A DNA stretch of 64,000 nucleotides from Marinobacter sp. GTDB lineage: Bacteria > Pseudomonadota > Gammaproteobacteria > Pseudomonadales > Oleiphilaceae. Position numbers and translations under genes: made by a program. The stretch's first letter is position 1. Each line of letters begins with the position of its first letter. Location: positions 1 to 64,000 of the forward strand of contig JACIZI010000016.1 in assembly GCA_014359475.1 (NCBI GenBank). The letters are read 5' to 3'. Shown here in pieces: positions 49,335 to 57,493 of this stretch. Under the pieces are notes generated by a model that saw only the letters and a list, made by a program, of their open reading frames with translations, did not search any database and had not been told where the DNA came from.

Positions 49335-49799
49335 GTGAAATACAGCAGGGGTTTTACGTTGATTGAACTGATGATCGTGGTGGCGATTATCGGTATTCTG
49401 GCATCGCTGGCCATTCCGTCTTATCAGGCTTATGCGGTTCGGGCAAAGCTGAGTGAGCCGCTTCAGGCCATTTCAGCGGCAAAACCGGCTATAATGGATC
49501 ACTACGCATCGCAGGGCGTTATGCCCGACACCGGATCGTCCCTGATGGCTTCCTTGCGTAGTAATCTGTTGAGTTTGCCTACTGTTATCAGTGCCAATTC
49601 CAGCAGCAGTGCGAGTACACCAAATGAAGTCACACTGGGAGTCCGCGTGGCCGATCTTGGGGGGTCAACCGGCAACGCAGCGAGCAACCAGCTGATTTTC
49701 AAGTTTGTTGGTTCTGCTAGTGGGCTGACTGTAGACTGTTCACCCACTGCCGGTACTACTATAGAACCACAATATTTGCCTGAGCCTTGCAGAAATTGA
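49335..49799 (+). CDS. Type IV pilin (second pilin)
   Basis: The 154-residue prepilin has a short leader and [20 protein letters not shown], cut between Gly and Phe by PilD. The C-terminus has a Cys pair (VDCSP and PEPCRN) that can close the D-loop. It differs from the pilin at 56710. It has its own sigma-54-like promoter and is followed by a truncated glycosyltransferase gene. Confidence 0.93.
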   Translation: MKYSRGFTLIELMIVVAIIGILASLAIPSYQAYAVRAKLSEPLQAISAAKPAIMDHYASQGVMPDTGSSLMASLRSNLLSLPTVISANSSSSASTPNEVTLGVRVADLGGSTGNAASNQLIFKFVGSASGLTVDCSPTAGTTIEPQYLPEPCRN

Positions 49800-49851
49800 C
49801 GACCCAACAACCCAACGATCAAATGCGACACCTATCAACAAGCATAAACCA

Positions 49852-50067
49852 GTGAATCAGCAACCGCGCATATTAATCATCACACGCAACCTGCCACCGC
49901 TTGTGGGCGGCATGGAGCGCCTGAACTGGCACATGGCGGATGAGCTGAGTCAATATGCGAAGGTGCGCGTGGTTGGCCCAGAAAAAGAAAGAGTGCCTGT
50001 CCATGTTCAGATGCATGTTCAGATGTTCAGCCTCATGTCCATTTTCAGTCACACAAAAGCTGCGTGA
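49852..50067 (+). pseudogene. GT4 glycosyltransferase, truncated at a GTGCCTGTCCA insertion
   Basis: The frame starts PRILIITRNLPPLVGGMERL and NWHMADELSQYAKVRVVGPE, a typical beginning of a GT4 transferase. At 49990 it runs into AGAGTGCCTGTCCATGTTCA and repeated ATGTTCAG pieces and stops at 50067. More than 300 residues are missing. The exact meeting of gene and 11-mer shows the repeat insertion (or associated deletion) destroyed the gene. Confidence 0.82.
49985..50045 (+). repeat. GTGCCTGTCCA cluster 11 with ATGTTCAG microduplications
   Basis: One exact core at 49993-50003 is followed by TGTTCAGATGCATGTTCAGA and further TTCAG and GTCCATTTTCAG pieces. It lies inside the remnant GT4 gene. Confidence 0.88.
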
Positions 50068-50140
50068 GCCTCGGGCGCCGGCGGTTAAACAGGAGTAGAA
50101 GCAGCGGTGTGAAATGAAACGGATTCAGCGTTAAACTGGA

Positions 50141-50234
50141 TCATGACCTGCCCTCCTCAATGCGGCTCTGTCTAAAGGGCGTTTACCCCATCCCCGAGGA
50201 TAACCCACGACCGTTGAGGATGGGCAGGTCACGA
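50141..50234. mobile_element. MITE-like inverted-repeat element
   Basis: TCATGACCTGCCCTCCTCAA on the left and TTGAGGATGGGCAGGTCACG on the right form ~20-bp imperfect terminal inverted repeats around 52 bp. There is no ORF inside. I cannot name the parent element. The last repeat-family trace, CTGTCTGTCCACG, follows at 50272-50284. Confidence 0.5.
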
Positions 50235-50316
50235 CATCATACCTAGTACCGAATCACGATAGTCAAGAGCCTGTCTGTCCACGATATTCGGATACAGGAA
50301 TTCAAAAGGAACGACA

Positions 50317-51561
50317 TTGAAGATCATCGTTTTGACCTCCACACTTCAATCTAATAGCAATTACAAAATCCCCATGTTTGTTCGCGATCAAATAAAAGAA
50401 CTCGCAAAGGTGGATCCTAGCACAGAGTATTATGTACTTGCCCCGTACGATCACCGCTTAAGAAACAAGAACAATTCAATTTCTGAAAACTTGCATGTTA
50501 TTTATTTTAGGTACATGTGGCCCCGTCAATTATGCACATTGAATGCCGAGGGACTTTGGCCAGCGATACAGAAAAACCCTGCAAAACTTATTTTAGTTCC
50601 ACCCATGATGGTATGCTTTATCTTTATTGCTGTTCGCCTAGCATTAAAAAAAAGCCCTGACCTACTTTACGCTCATTGGCTGACCCCACAGGGAATTGTA
50701 GCATATACTTCATCGCTCATTGCCGGGGCCCCGTTTGCCTTTACAAGTCATGCTTCAGATGCTTCAATACTCGACAAGCTCCCTTTTATAGGAAAACTAA
50801 TTGTTAAACTCTGTACACGGCGAGCGCGGGGAATCACAGTAGTAAGTAAAAGAACACGAAACAAGCTCAGGCATTTCTTTACCGACACTGAGTGGGAAAG
50901 TATTGAAGGGAAAGTGCACACCATTCCGATGGGCACGTCGGTCAGCCCCTCAAGTGGTCATAGACGAACCCAACAACACCAGCCCTATATACTCTTTATG
51001 GGCCGCCTTGCAGAAAAAAAAGGGGTGGCGTACCTCATAAAAGGCTTCCAAGAATTCGCTTCACATCACCCAGAATATACGCTAAAAATTGCTGGTATAG
51101 GCCCACTTAAGGCGGAACTGTCATCTTTGATTTCATCGCTTAACCTTCAAGATAAGGTCAGCTTGGTCGGATATGCTGAGGGAAAGATCAAAGAATCTCT
51201 CATAGGAAACTGCGACATATTCATTGTTCCATCAATAATCACAAAAAACGGAGACAGTGAGGGGCTTCCCGTCTCACTCCTTGAAGGGTTAAGCGCCGGC
51301 AAACTTTGCATAGCAACAAAGGAAAGCGGAGCCGACGAAGTCATCGAGCAGTCTTGCAATGGATTCCTAATTGATCAAAAATCTCCAAAAGCAATATCCG
51401 AAGCCTTACACTTGGCCGCCAACCTGGACGAAGCCTCTATCGATAAGATACGCCGAAACGCCATTAGAACAGCAAGAAAATACAGCTGGGAAGAAATCGG
51501 GCATAAATATTATCAATTTTTGATGAGTGCAACCAATGACAAAAAAAATACTCATCATTAA
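50317..51561 (+). CDS. Family 4 glycosyltransferase
   Basis: The 414-residue protein has LLYAHWLTPQGIVAYTSS in the N-domain, AFTSHASDASILDKLPF, then YILFMGRLAEKKGVAYLIKG and DSEGLPVSLLEGLSAGKLCI with the E-x7-E catalytic/donor motif (ExxxxGLPxxLLEG type). GT4 uses NDP-sugars with retention. Codon use is AT-rich relative to the surrounding region, indicating recent transfer together with the next two genes. Confidence 0.88.
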   Translation: MKIIVLTSTLQSNSNYKIPMFVRDQIKELAKVDPSTEYYVLAPYDHRLRNKNNSISENLHVIYFRYMWPRQLCTLNAEGLWPAIQKNPAKLILVPPMMVCFIFIAVRLALKKSPDLLYAHWLTPQGIVAYTSSLIAGAPFAFTSHASDASILDKLPFIGKLIVKLCTRRARGITVVSKRTRNKLRHFFTDTEWESIEGKVHTIPMGTSVSPSSGHRRTQQHQPYILFMGRLAEKKGVAYLIKGFQEFASHHPEYTLKIAGIGPLKAELSSLISSLNLQDKVSLVGYAEGKIKESLIGNCDIFIVPSIITKNGDSEGLPVSLLEGLSAGKLCIATKESGADEVIEQSCNGFLIDQKSPKAISEALHLAANLDEASIDKIRRNAIRTARKYSWEEIGHKYYQFLMSATNDKKNTHH

Positions 51562-52747
51562 CAGCGACTCACCGCACAATAAGGGAGATCAAGCTATCCT
51601 GCTTGGCAATATCAACCTGATCAGATACCTATGGCAAGACGCAAAAATAACCGCAATATCTGACAATCCTACTCGCGATGAAAAGTGGTTTGGCATCGAA
51701 TTTATTGATCAAAAGGTTTATACACTTAACCCTATATCAATATTAAAACTCACCATTCAAGCAAGAAAATTTGATTACGTATTTTGGGGTGGGGGAGAGC
51801 TTCTTAAAGACTACACCAATAAAATTGCCCCTATCTATTGGTTTATTAGAATTTTATTATTGAATACCTTCGGTGTTGAGGTGTATGGCCTTTTCCAGGG
51901 AATCGGTCCATCAAAGGGTCGATTTTCAAAATTCCTAATTGCAAGATCAGTTGACATGACGAAGATATTTTTCGTTAGGGATCATGAATCAAGAACTAAG
52001 CTAATTAGTTACGGGGCGGATCCAAAAAAAATAGTGCCCGGATATGATCCCGCAATTTTAAACACGCCAAAATCAAGCACAAAAGAATTATTCAACGAAA
52101 TTGGAATAAAGAAAGAATTCATTGAAAACTCAATAATAGTTAGCCCGAGAAGATGGTTTCATTATACTCAATCAACATGGACTCCTGCAATAATCCAAAA
52201 AATAATTGGCCGTAGCAGGGAAACGAAAAGTCTTGATACATATAAAAATAACCTAGCAATCATTCTAAAACAAATCAAAGATAAGCACAACGTTAACGTA
52301 ATATTTTTCCCAATGTTTACTTCAAAATCTGAAGGCGATACGGAGTTTAGCATAGAAATATGCGACATGATTGACTGCAATGATGTCATAGTTGTTGACT
52401 CGGAATTGGTATCACCTGAATCGATGCTTAACTTGTTTTCCTTGGCTCGGGCTACCATGGGATCAAGGTTACATAGCTCGATCGTATCGATTTCAGCCGG
52501 AACACCTTCCGTTTGTTTATATTATGTGGACAAAGGAAGAATATTTTTCGATCAAATCGATGCAAGGGATCAATGCTTTCCGATTGAAGCAATACTCACT
52601 GACGAAGGCTTAATAGCGATAGGAAATGCAACTTCCAAGATATTAGGAAAAGATAGAGTGAGCAAGCCCCACGAGAACTCATTAAAAAGAATCCGGAAGG
52701 AATTATTAGCTATATTCGAGTCAAAGTTTGAAAATGATAAAGATTAA
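51536..52747 (+). CDS. Polysaccharide pyruvyl transferase family protein (AT-rich cassette)
   Basis: The protein has about 403 residues. It starts ILIINSDSPHNKGDQAILLG, has FDYVFWGGGELLKDY, PGYDPAIL, SPRRWFHYT and the later LFSLARATMGSRLHSSIVSI, which fits the WcaK/CsaB-type family. I start at ATG 51536, 26 bases inside the GT4 gene. It may pyruvylate the same glycan as the neighbouring GT4 makes. AT-rich. Confidence 0.82.
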   Translation: MTKKILIINSDSPHNKGDQAILLGNINLIRYLWQDAKITAISDNPTRDEKWFGIEFIDQKVYTLNPISILKLTIQARKFDYVFWGGGELLKDYTNKIAPIYWFIRILLLNTFGVEVYGLFQGIGPSKGRFSKFLIARSVDMTKIFFVRDHESRTKLISYGADPKKIVPGYDPAILNTPKSSTKELFNEIGIKKEFIENSIIVSPRRWFHYTQSTWTPAIIQKIIGRSRETKSLDTYKNNLAIILKQIKDKHNVNVIFFPMFTSKSEGDTEFSIEICDMIDCNDVIVVDSELVSPESMLNLFSLARATMGSRLHSSIVSISAGTPSVCLYYVDKGRIFFDQIDARDQCFPIEAILTDEGLIAIGNATSKILGKDRVSKPHENSLKRIRKELLAIFESKFENDKD

Positions 52748-53666
52748 GCGCCTTGTAACGCTATCAAGAACTTTTATCTTGGCTATTAGCTTGACTTTCC
52801 TGGGCTATGCTCTGTTCAAGGTTGATTATGGAAAATTACTTGAAATTGACATTAACTACACAACTTTAAGCTGGTCGATATTGGCATCAGTCATGTTCAG
52901 ATTTTTAATGACGGCCATCTGGCTCCGATCTATTCTTAACATTCAAGAGAGTATCACAACGTTCCCAAAAGCAATTAATATTTATGCTACATCCTGGGTA
53001 GCACGATACATACCCGGCGGCATATTCAGTCACTTAGGGAGGGTGATAATGGGAAAGGAGCAAGGAATCACCGCAAAAAACTCCATTCAAGCCTCCATTA
53101 TCGAAACGATAATGCAAGTATTTTCAATTTCCTTTATTTGTGCATTATTACTTCATTTCTCGCCCGCCCTCATTCCACGAACCCAAGAGCTAAAACTTAT
53201 CAGCATCGCCATTTGCAGCTTGGCCATTATTGGCCTAACACCAACCGCCATGCATGTCGTGAATAACGCACTATCGCGACTCGGCGTACAGGTTAATGAG
53301 TATGAACAACCTGCTAGAATAAAGTTCTTGGCGCCTCAAATGGGGCTATACATTGCAGCATCTCTTCTCGCTAATCTTGCATTCCTGATTTTTTCACTGT
53401 CTATAGTTGGTGAGGCATCATACAACACCATAAGCATGATTCTCATTGCGAACATGGCAGTATCAATCGCCAGCATTATGATCATACTAATACCTGCTGG
53501 CATTGGCATCCGCGAGGTAGGTCTTGTATTCTTTCTTATGCCAATACTTGGTACCGAGCTGGCGGTAGCTATATCATTAGCATCAAGAGTTTGGACGATC
53601 ATATGTGATATCCTGTTCCTGCTGATTGCCAAAGCAGTAACTAATGCCAAAGTCCTGAATCAGTGA
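52734..53666 (+). CDS. UPF0104/LPG-synthase-TM-like membrane protein
   Basis: The protein is about 310 residues with 7-8 predicted membrane segments. WVARYIPGGIFSHLGRVIMG near the middle, and SIMIILIPAGIGIREVGLVF near the end, are the hallmarks of the flippase-like membrane family next to glycan transferases. It may export or flip the lipid-linked sugar of this cassette. The ATG at 52734 overlaps the preceding gene by 14 bp. It is the last gene of the AT-rich cassette; 53667-53885 after it has no convincing gene (a short minus frame ending in NNRALARFQGELA is open but unidentified). Confidence 0.78.
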   Translation: MIKIKRLVTLSRTFILAISLTFLGYALFKVDYGKLLEIDINYTTLSWSILASVMFRFLMTAIWLRSILNIQESITTFPKAINIYATSWVARYIPGGIFSHLGRVIMGKEQGITAKNSIQASIIETIMQVFSISFICALLLHFSPALIPRTQELKLISIAICSLAIIGLTPTAMHVVNNALSRLGVQVNEYEQPARIKFLAPQMGLYIAASLLANLAFLIFSLSIVGEASYNTISMILIANMAVSIASIMIILIPAGIGIREVGLVFFLMPILGTELAVAISLASRVWTIICDILFLLIAKAVTNAKVLNQ

Positions 53667-53885
53667 CTCTACACTCAATATGCCCACCCGGGCAGGACTC
53701 AAGCCAATTCTCCCTGGAATCTGGCCAGCGCTCGGTTGTTGAGGGCTGGAATGCACAGGACAGGTTCGGTCAGCTGCCCTAAGTTGATCTTTTTGTGACC
53801 ATTATGTGATCTGGCTATGGGCCCATCTGTCAACAGGTTCTGTAACAGCACAGGGGCGCGCCATTTTCCGGGCAACGCCGTACCA

Positions 53886-54737
53886 TCAGCCACCATCCTT
53901 ATACATCAACGCCGTAATCTGCTCAGAAATCAGCCCCATCAAAAAAATCATCACGCTCCCGGTATACAGCAGCGCGCTCATGTTGGTGAAGCGGCCCATG
54001 CTGGCGAAGGTGTAGCCATACCATAGGGTTGCCATTGCAAACAGCAGCGCGGCGATGGGTGCGAACAGTTTAAGGGGCGAATACAGGGTGCCTATTTTGA
54101 AGATGATCAGCAGAAACCGCATACCGTCCCTTACCAGACGAATGTGGCTTTTACCGATACGCGGGGCGGCGTGGATGGGGACGTAGGCCACCGAGTAGCC
54201 GGCGCGGAAGAAGGCCATGGTGCTGGTGGTCGGGTAGGAAAACCCGTTGGGCAGCAGGTAGAGGAATTCGCGGAATTTCGTTGCCCGGACAGCGCGGAAG
54301 CCCGAGGTAAGGTCTTCAATGGTGTGGCCGGTCATGTAGCTGGCGAGTTTGTTATAAAAACCATTTGCCACCCCTCGCCCCACGCTGGCCTGTGAGCCTT
54401 TTTGCCGCGCGCCTATGACCATGTCATGCCCCTCTTCGAGCTTTGCCAGAAGGCCCGGGATATCTGCGGGGTCGTGTTGGCCGTCGGCATCCATGAACAC
54501 CAGCAGATTGCCCGTGGCGCTGCGGGCACCGGTTTTGATCGCGGCACCGTTGCCTTTGCTGTACGGGTGGCTGATCACCCGTGCGCCGGCGGCCCGTGCA
54601 ACGGCAGCGGTGTCGTCGGTGGAGCCATCGTCGACCACCAGTAAATCGGCCTCAGGATAGTGGCGGCGGATGGCTGCAACGGTGGTGCCGATGGCGGCGG
54701 CCTCGTTTTTGGCCGGGAGGATGATGCTGATATTCAT
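53886..54737 (-). CDS. Dpm1-like family 2 glycosyltransferase with C-terminal membrane helices
   Basis: The 283-residue protein has ISIILPAKNEAAAIGTTVAA, LLVVDDGSTDDT, FMDADGQHDPADIP and LTSGFRAVRA, the polyprenyl-phosphate-sugar synthase type. Two hydrophobic segments follow at about 215-280. It should make undecaprenyl-phosphate-sugar for a GT-C enzyme. It overlaps by 4 bp with the downstream end of the PMT-like gene, its likely partner. Confidence 0.88.
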   Translation of the reverse strand: MNISIILPAKNEAAAIGTTVAAIRRHYPEADLLVVDDGSTDDTAAVARAAGARVISHPYSKGNGAAIKTGARSATGNLLVFMDADGQHDPADIPGLLAKLEEGHDMVIGARQKGSQASVGRGVANGFYNKLASYMTGHTIEDLTSGFRAVRATKFREFLYLLPNGFSYPTTSTMAFFRAGYSVAYVPIHAAPRIGKSHIRLVRDGMRFLLIIFKIGTLYSPLKLFAPIAALLFAMATLWYGYTFASMGRFTNMSALLYTGSVMIFLMGLISEQITALMYKDGG

Positions 54738-56647
54738 GGACGCGCTTCTTGTTCTATGGCGTTATTGAACAGGTGTCGAAGGTTGGCGATGTCCGCTTCA
54801 TAGGAGGCGCGGGAGCGCTTCAGGGTGTGATCGGGCTGCTGAGCCAGCAGCGTGTTTGCCTGCTCCAACAACGCCATCGCTTCGGTGTAATAGCCCGCAT
54901 TGGCCACCTCTGCCACCATGGCCAGGGCCGAATCGGTTTGATTGTAGTGGCGTATCGCCTCACTGTAGTTTTGCAGCATCGGTTCGCGTTCATCCAAAAA
55001 GCGGTACAACTTGCCACGCAGATAGTATTGCAGGCGAACGAATAGCGGAAACTGGCCATATACGGGGCTTTCTTTCATGGTGTCAAGCAGGCTTAACGTA
55101 TACAAGGCGTAATCGCGGTTATTACCCGTTGTAACCTGATCCACAATTTTGCGCACGGCCTTAACCGTTTGAGCATCAAACTGCTGATGTTGCAGGCGCT
55201 CAGCGGTTTGAGCAAAGTCCTGCTCTGTAGCGCTACCGGTGTAGACCTTTTGCAACAGCAGGCGCGCCGTCAGGAAGGAGCTGTTTTCCAGCCGCTTACT
55301 CTCCTCCTCGAGCAGGGCGTTTGCTTTTTCAAACTGCTGGTTACGCATGTAAATCGCCGCAAGGCTATTGATTGCGCGTGGTGACTCCGTGGCCGATTGC
55401 ACCCAGAACAGTTCGAGCTGGCCGCTATCAGCCCAAAGTGAGGCGCGCAGGTAGGTCATGCCGGCCAGCAAGATCCCGATACCCACCAGTAGTAACGGAA
55501 GCATGCGGTAATGCTTGCTCAGGGTTACACCATAGTATGCAATCGGTAAAAACAGGAACAATGCCGGCAGGTAGTTACGGTGCTCAAAGTACAGCTCCAG
55601 CCCGATGACCGTTGACTCCATCAGATGACCCGCCAAAAAGAAGAGGACGGCCAGAGTAATGATGGGGGCGCGTTTGCGCAGAGCTAACGCCAACCCTGCC
55701 AGCCCCAGCAGAAAAGCGATTGCCACGGCCGTGGTGGCTGGTTGCAACAGCCCTTTTGAGATGGTGTAGCCATCCTGATAGAGGCCGTTGCCCTCGATGC
55801 GGGGCACAAAGAGGTGCAGCAGGTATTCCGATACGATGCGCGCCTCGGTCAACAGCCGCTCGATCATGTTGAAGTTGCGACTGGGCCAGGGATTGGCGGA
55901 AAAATCGACATAGCGTGCCAGCAGCAACAGCAGCGCGATGGAGGGCAGCCACAGGCAGAGCGCACGCCACTGCCAGGCAGGCTTATCGCCCCTGGGCAGG
56001 CACCATTCGATCACCAGAATCAGCAAAGGCAGCAGGGCGCCGTTTTCCTTGCTGAAGGTGGCCAGCAAGGTGCCCGCGCCGACGGCGAGGGTCATGCAAA
56101 GGTAGGCGCGTTTGGGTGCCTGATCCAGCTGCAGGCGCCCATAGAGGTACAACACAATGCCCGCCAAAGAGAACAGGGCCGCCAACTGCGCCATGCGCTG
56201 AACCACGTAGAGGGTGGTCGACACCATATAGGGGTGCAGCAGCCAAAAGCTGCAGGCCAGCACGGCAACCCACTGGGCTTGCGGCTCGGTTACTGTTTTC
56301 ATATTGCGCAGTAACAATAGCACCGCCCAGCACAAGAGCAGGCCGCAAAGGAGGTGGATCAGCAGATTGGTCGGCTTGAACAGCGGCGCATAACTGGGCC
56401 AGGTATTGTCATCGAGCAGAAAACTGGCCAGCGCCAGAGGGCGACCGGCGGGGCCTGACCAGCCATTGAAAACGAACGCCTTGAAGGTTGCCCAGTTGGT
56501 AACACCACCAAGGTGGCCCATCGCCTCCAGATTGGGATAATCATCAAACAGAAAACCACCGGAGAGGCCGGGCAGATAGAGAAGGTAACCGAGCGCCACA
56601 ACCAGCAGTAACACGATAGTTGGTAAAGCAGCACTGGCGAATCGCAT
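54734..56647 (-). CDS. GT-C (PMT/oligosaccharyltransferase-like) membrane protein, probable pilin glycosyltransferase
   Basis: The 637-residue protein has 11-12 membrane helices in the first ~420 residues and the GT-C catalytic loop FLFDDYPNLEAM (about residues 33-44) followed by a luminal loop. A soluble helical TPR-like C-terminus follows. It lies between the Dpm1-like donor synthase (4-bp overlap) and the major pilin gene. Pilin glycosylation by such GT-C proteins is known in Pseudomonas and Acinetobacter, so this role is a good inference but not proved. Confidence 0.78.
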   Translation of the reverse strand: MRFASAALPTIVLLLVVALGYLLYLPGLSGGFLFDDYPNLEAMGHLGGVTNWATFKAFVFNGWSGPAGRPLALASFLLDDNTWPSYAPLFKPTNLLIHLLCGLLLCWAVLLLLRNMKTVTEPQAQWVAVLACSFWLLHPYMVSTTLYVVQRMAQLAALFSLAGIVLYLYGRLQLDQAPKRAYLCMTLAVGAGTLLATFSKENGALLPLLILVIEWCLPRGDKPAWQWRALCLWLPSIALLLLLARYVDFSANPWPSRNFNMIERLLTEARIVSEYLLHLFVPRIEGNGLYQDGYTISKGLLQPATTAVAIAFLLGLAGLALALRKRAPIITLAVLFFLAGHLMESTVIGLELYFEHRNYLPALFLFLPIAYYGVTLSKHYRMLPLLLVGIGILLAGMTYLRASLWADSGQLELFWVQSATESPRAINSLAAIYMRNQQFEKANALLEEESKRLENSSFLTARLLLQKVYTGSATEQDFAQTAERLQHQQFDAQTVKAVRKIVDQVTTGNNRDYALYTLSLLDTMKESPVYGQFPLFVRLQYYLRGKLYRFLDEREPMLQNYSEAIRHYNQTDSALAMVAEVANAGYYTEAMALLEQANTLLAQQPDHTLKRSRASYEADIANLRHLFNNAIEQEARP

Positions 56648-56664
56648 GGTCGTTCCTTAAACAA

Positions 56665-56688
56665 AACTGCCCGCGAGCGCGGGCAGTT
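56665..56688 (-). terminator. Hairpin terminator after pilA
   Basis: AACTGCCCGC and GCGGGCAGTT make a 10-bp stem with GAGC loop in the pilA 3' region. On the minus strand it is followed by TTGTTTAAGG, a weak T tail. It can terminate pilA transcription and lower read-through into the GT-C gene. Confidence 0.75.
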
Positions 56689-56709
56689 GAACTTGGTACC
56701 GGTTAACAG

Positions 56710-57132
56710 TTATCGGCAAGAGGACGGCAGGTACTTGCTATCAAGATCACTTGATTGACAAACCCACTGCACAGATCCCGCTGTCGTCACCGGAGACAAC
56801 TCCAATGTCTTGCTTGCAATTCCCTCGCTAACGCCACTACTCTTCATTTTGGCTGTAATCACGCCGCTACTAACCACAACACTATCTACGTAGCTACCCT
56901 CTATTGTACCTGAAATTCCCGCGCTAGTATTATTTGCGGGAAAGTCACCTTCGCTTGAGTAATACTCAGTGACAGCACTGCGTACACCAGAGGCCAGCGT
57001 CATCGCCTCAGACACCTGAGCCCGCGCCGTATAATCCTGATAAGCCGGAATAGCCACAGCCGCCAGAATACCGATAATCGCCACTACGATCATCAGTTCG
57101 ATCAATGTAAAACCCTGTTGTGCTTTTTTCAT
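56710..57132 (-). CDS. pilA: Major type IV pilin
   Basis: The 140-residue prepilin has a leader MKKAQQG and the class IVa motif [20 protein letters not shown], cleaved by PilD. It ends with a Cys pair region (WVCQSSDL and YLPSSCR), the usual D-loop disulfide. It is the pilin beside pilBCD, divergently transcribed from them, with a sigma-54-type promoter upstream. Type IV pili mediate twitching and attachment. Confidence 0.95.
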   Translation of the reverse strand: MKKAQQGFTLIELMIVVAIIGILAAVAIPAYQDYTARAQVSEAMTLASGVRSAVTEYYSSEGDFPANNTSAGISGTIEGSYVDSVVVSSGVITAKMKSSGVSEGIASKTLELSPVTTAGSVQWVCQSSDLDSKYLPSSCR

Positions 57133-57191
57133 AAGACACTCTCCGATATTTTGTCAGTCTCGCCCCCGACGGGAACGGCCTGACTGGAATT

Positions 57192-57208
57192 TAGCACTGA
57201 CCGTGCCA
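57192..57208 (-). promoter_or_regulatory. Sigma-54-type promoter of pilA
   Basis: On minus, TGGCACGGTCAGTGCTA matches the -24/-12 consensus (TGGCACG, GTGCT). It is ~60 bp before the pilA ATG. The remaining intergenic sequence to 57493 probably contains the pilB promoter; I find no clear motif there. Confidence 0.75.
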
Positions 57209-57493
57209 ATTGCAAGAAAATGTCAAAAACCGCCGTCAGATCAGCCATATAAAAGCGACGGACGATTTGGTGTCGCTATTTTCTACAGTTTTTTGACGGC
57301 GTTTCACGTCATTCAGTGACAATTTTCGTCACCATGGTCGCTCGTTGGCGGCATGTGCGCGGGATTGTTCAAAACGGGCACGCTGCACAGCTTCGGGTAT
57401 TTGCGCTTTGCAAAGCGGTGCCGGCCATCTAAACTCAGTTGACTTAACCCGAACAGCGATTCAGCAACTTAGGCAGCTTTCTTCAGACTTTCT

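Noticed and set aside
53699-53896. 65-codon minus frame after the Dpm1-like gene
   Set aside because: No recognisable motif, overlaps the end of the Dpm1-like gene; I could not decide if it is a transposase scrap.
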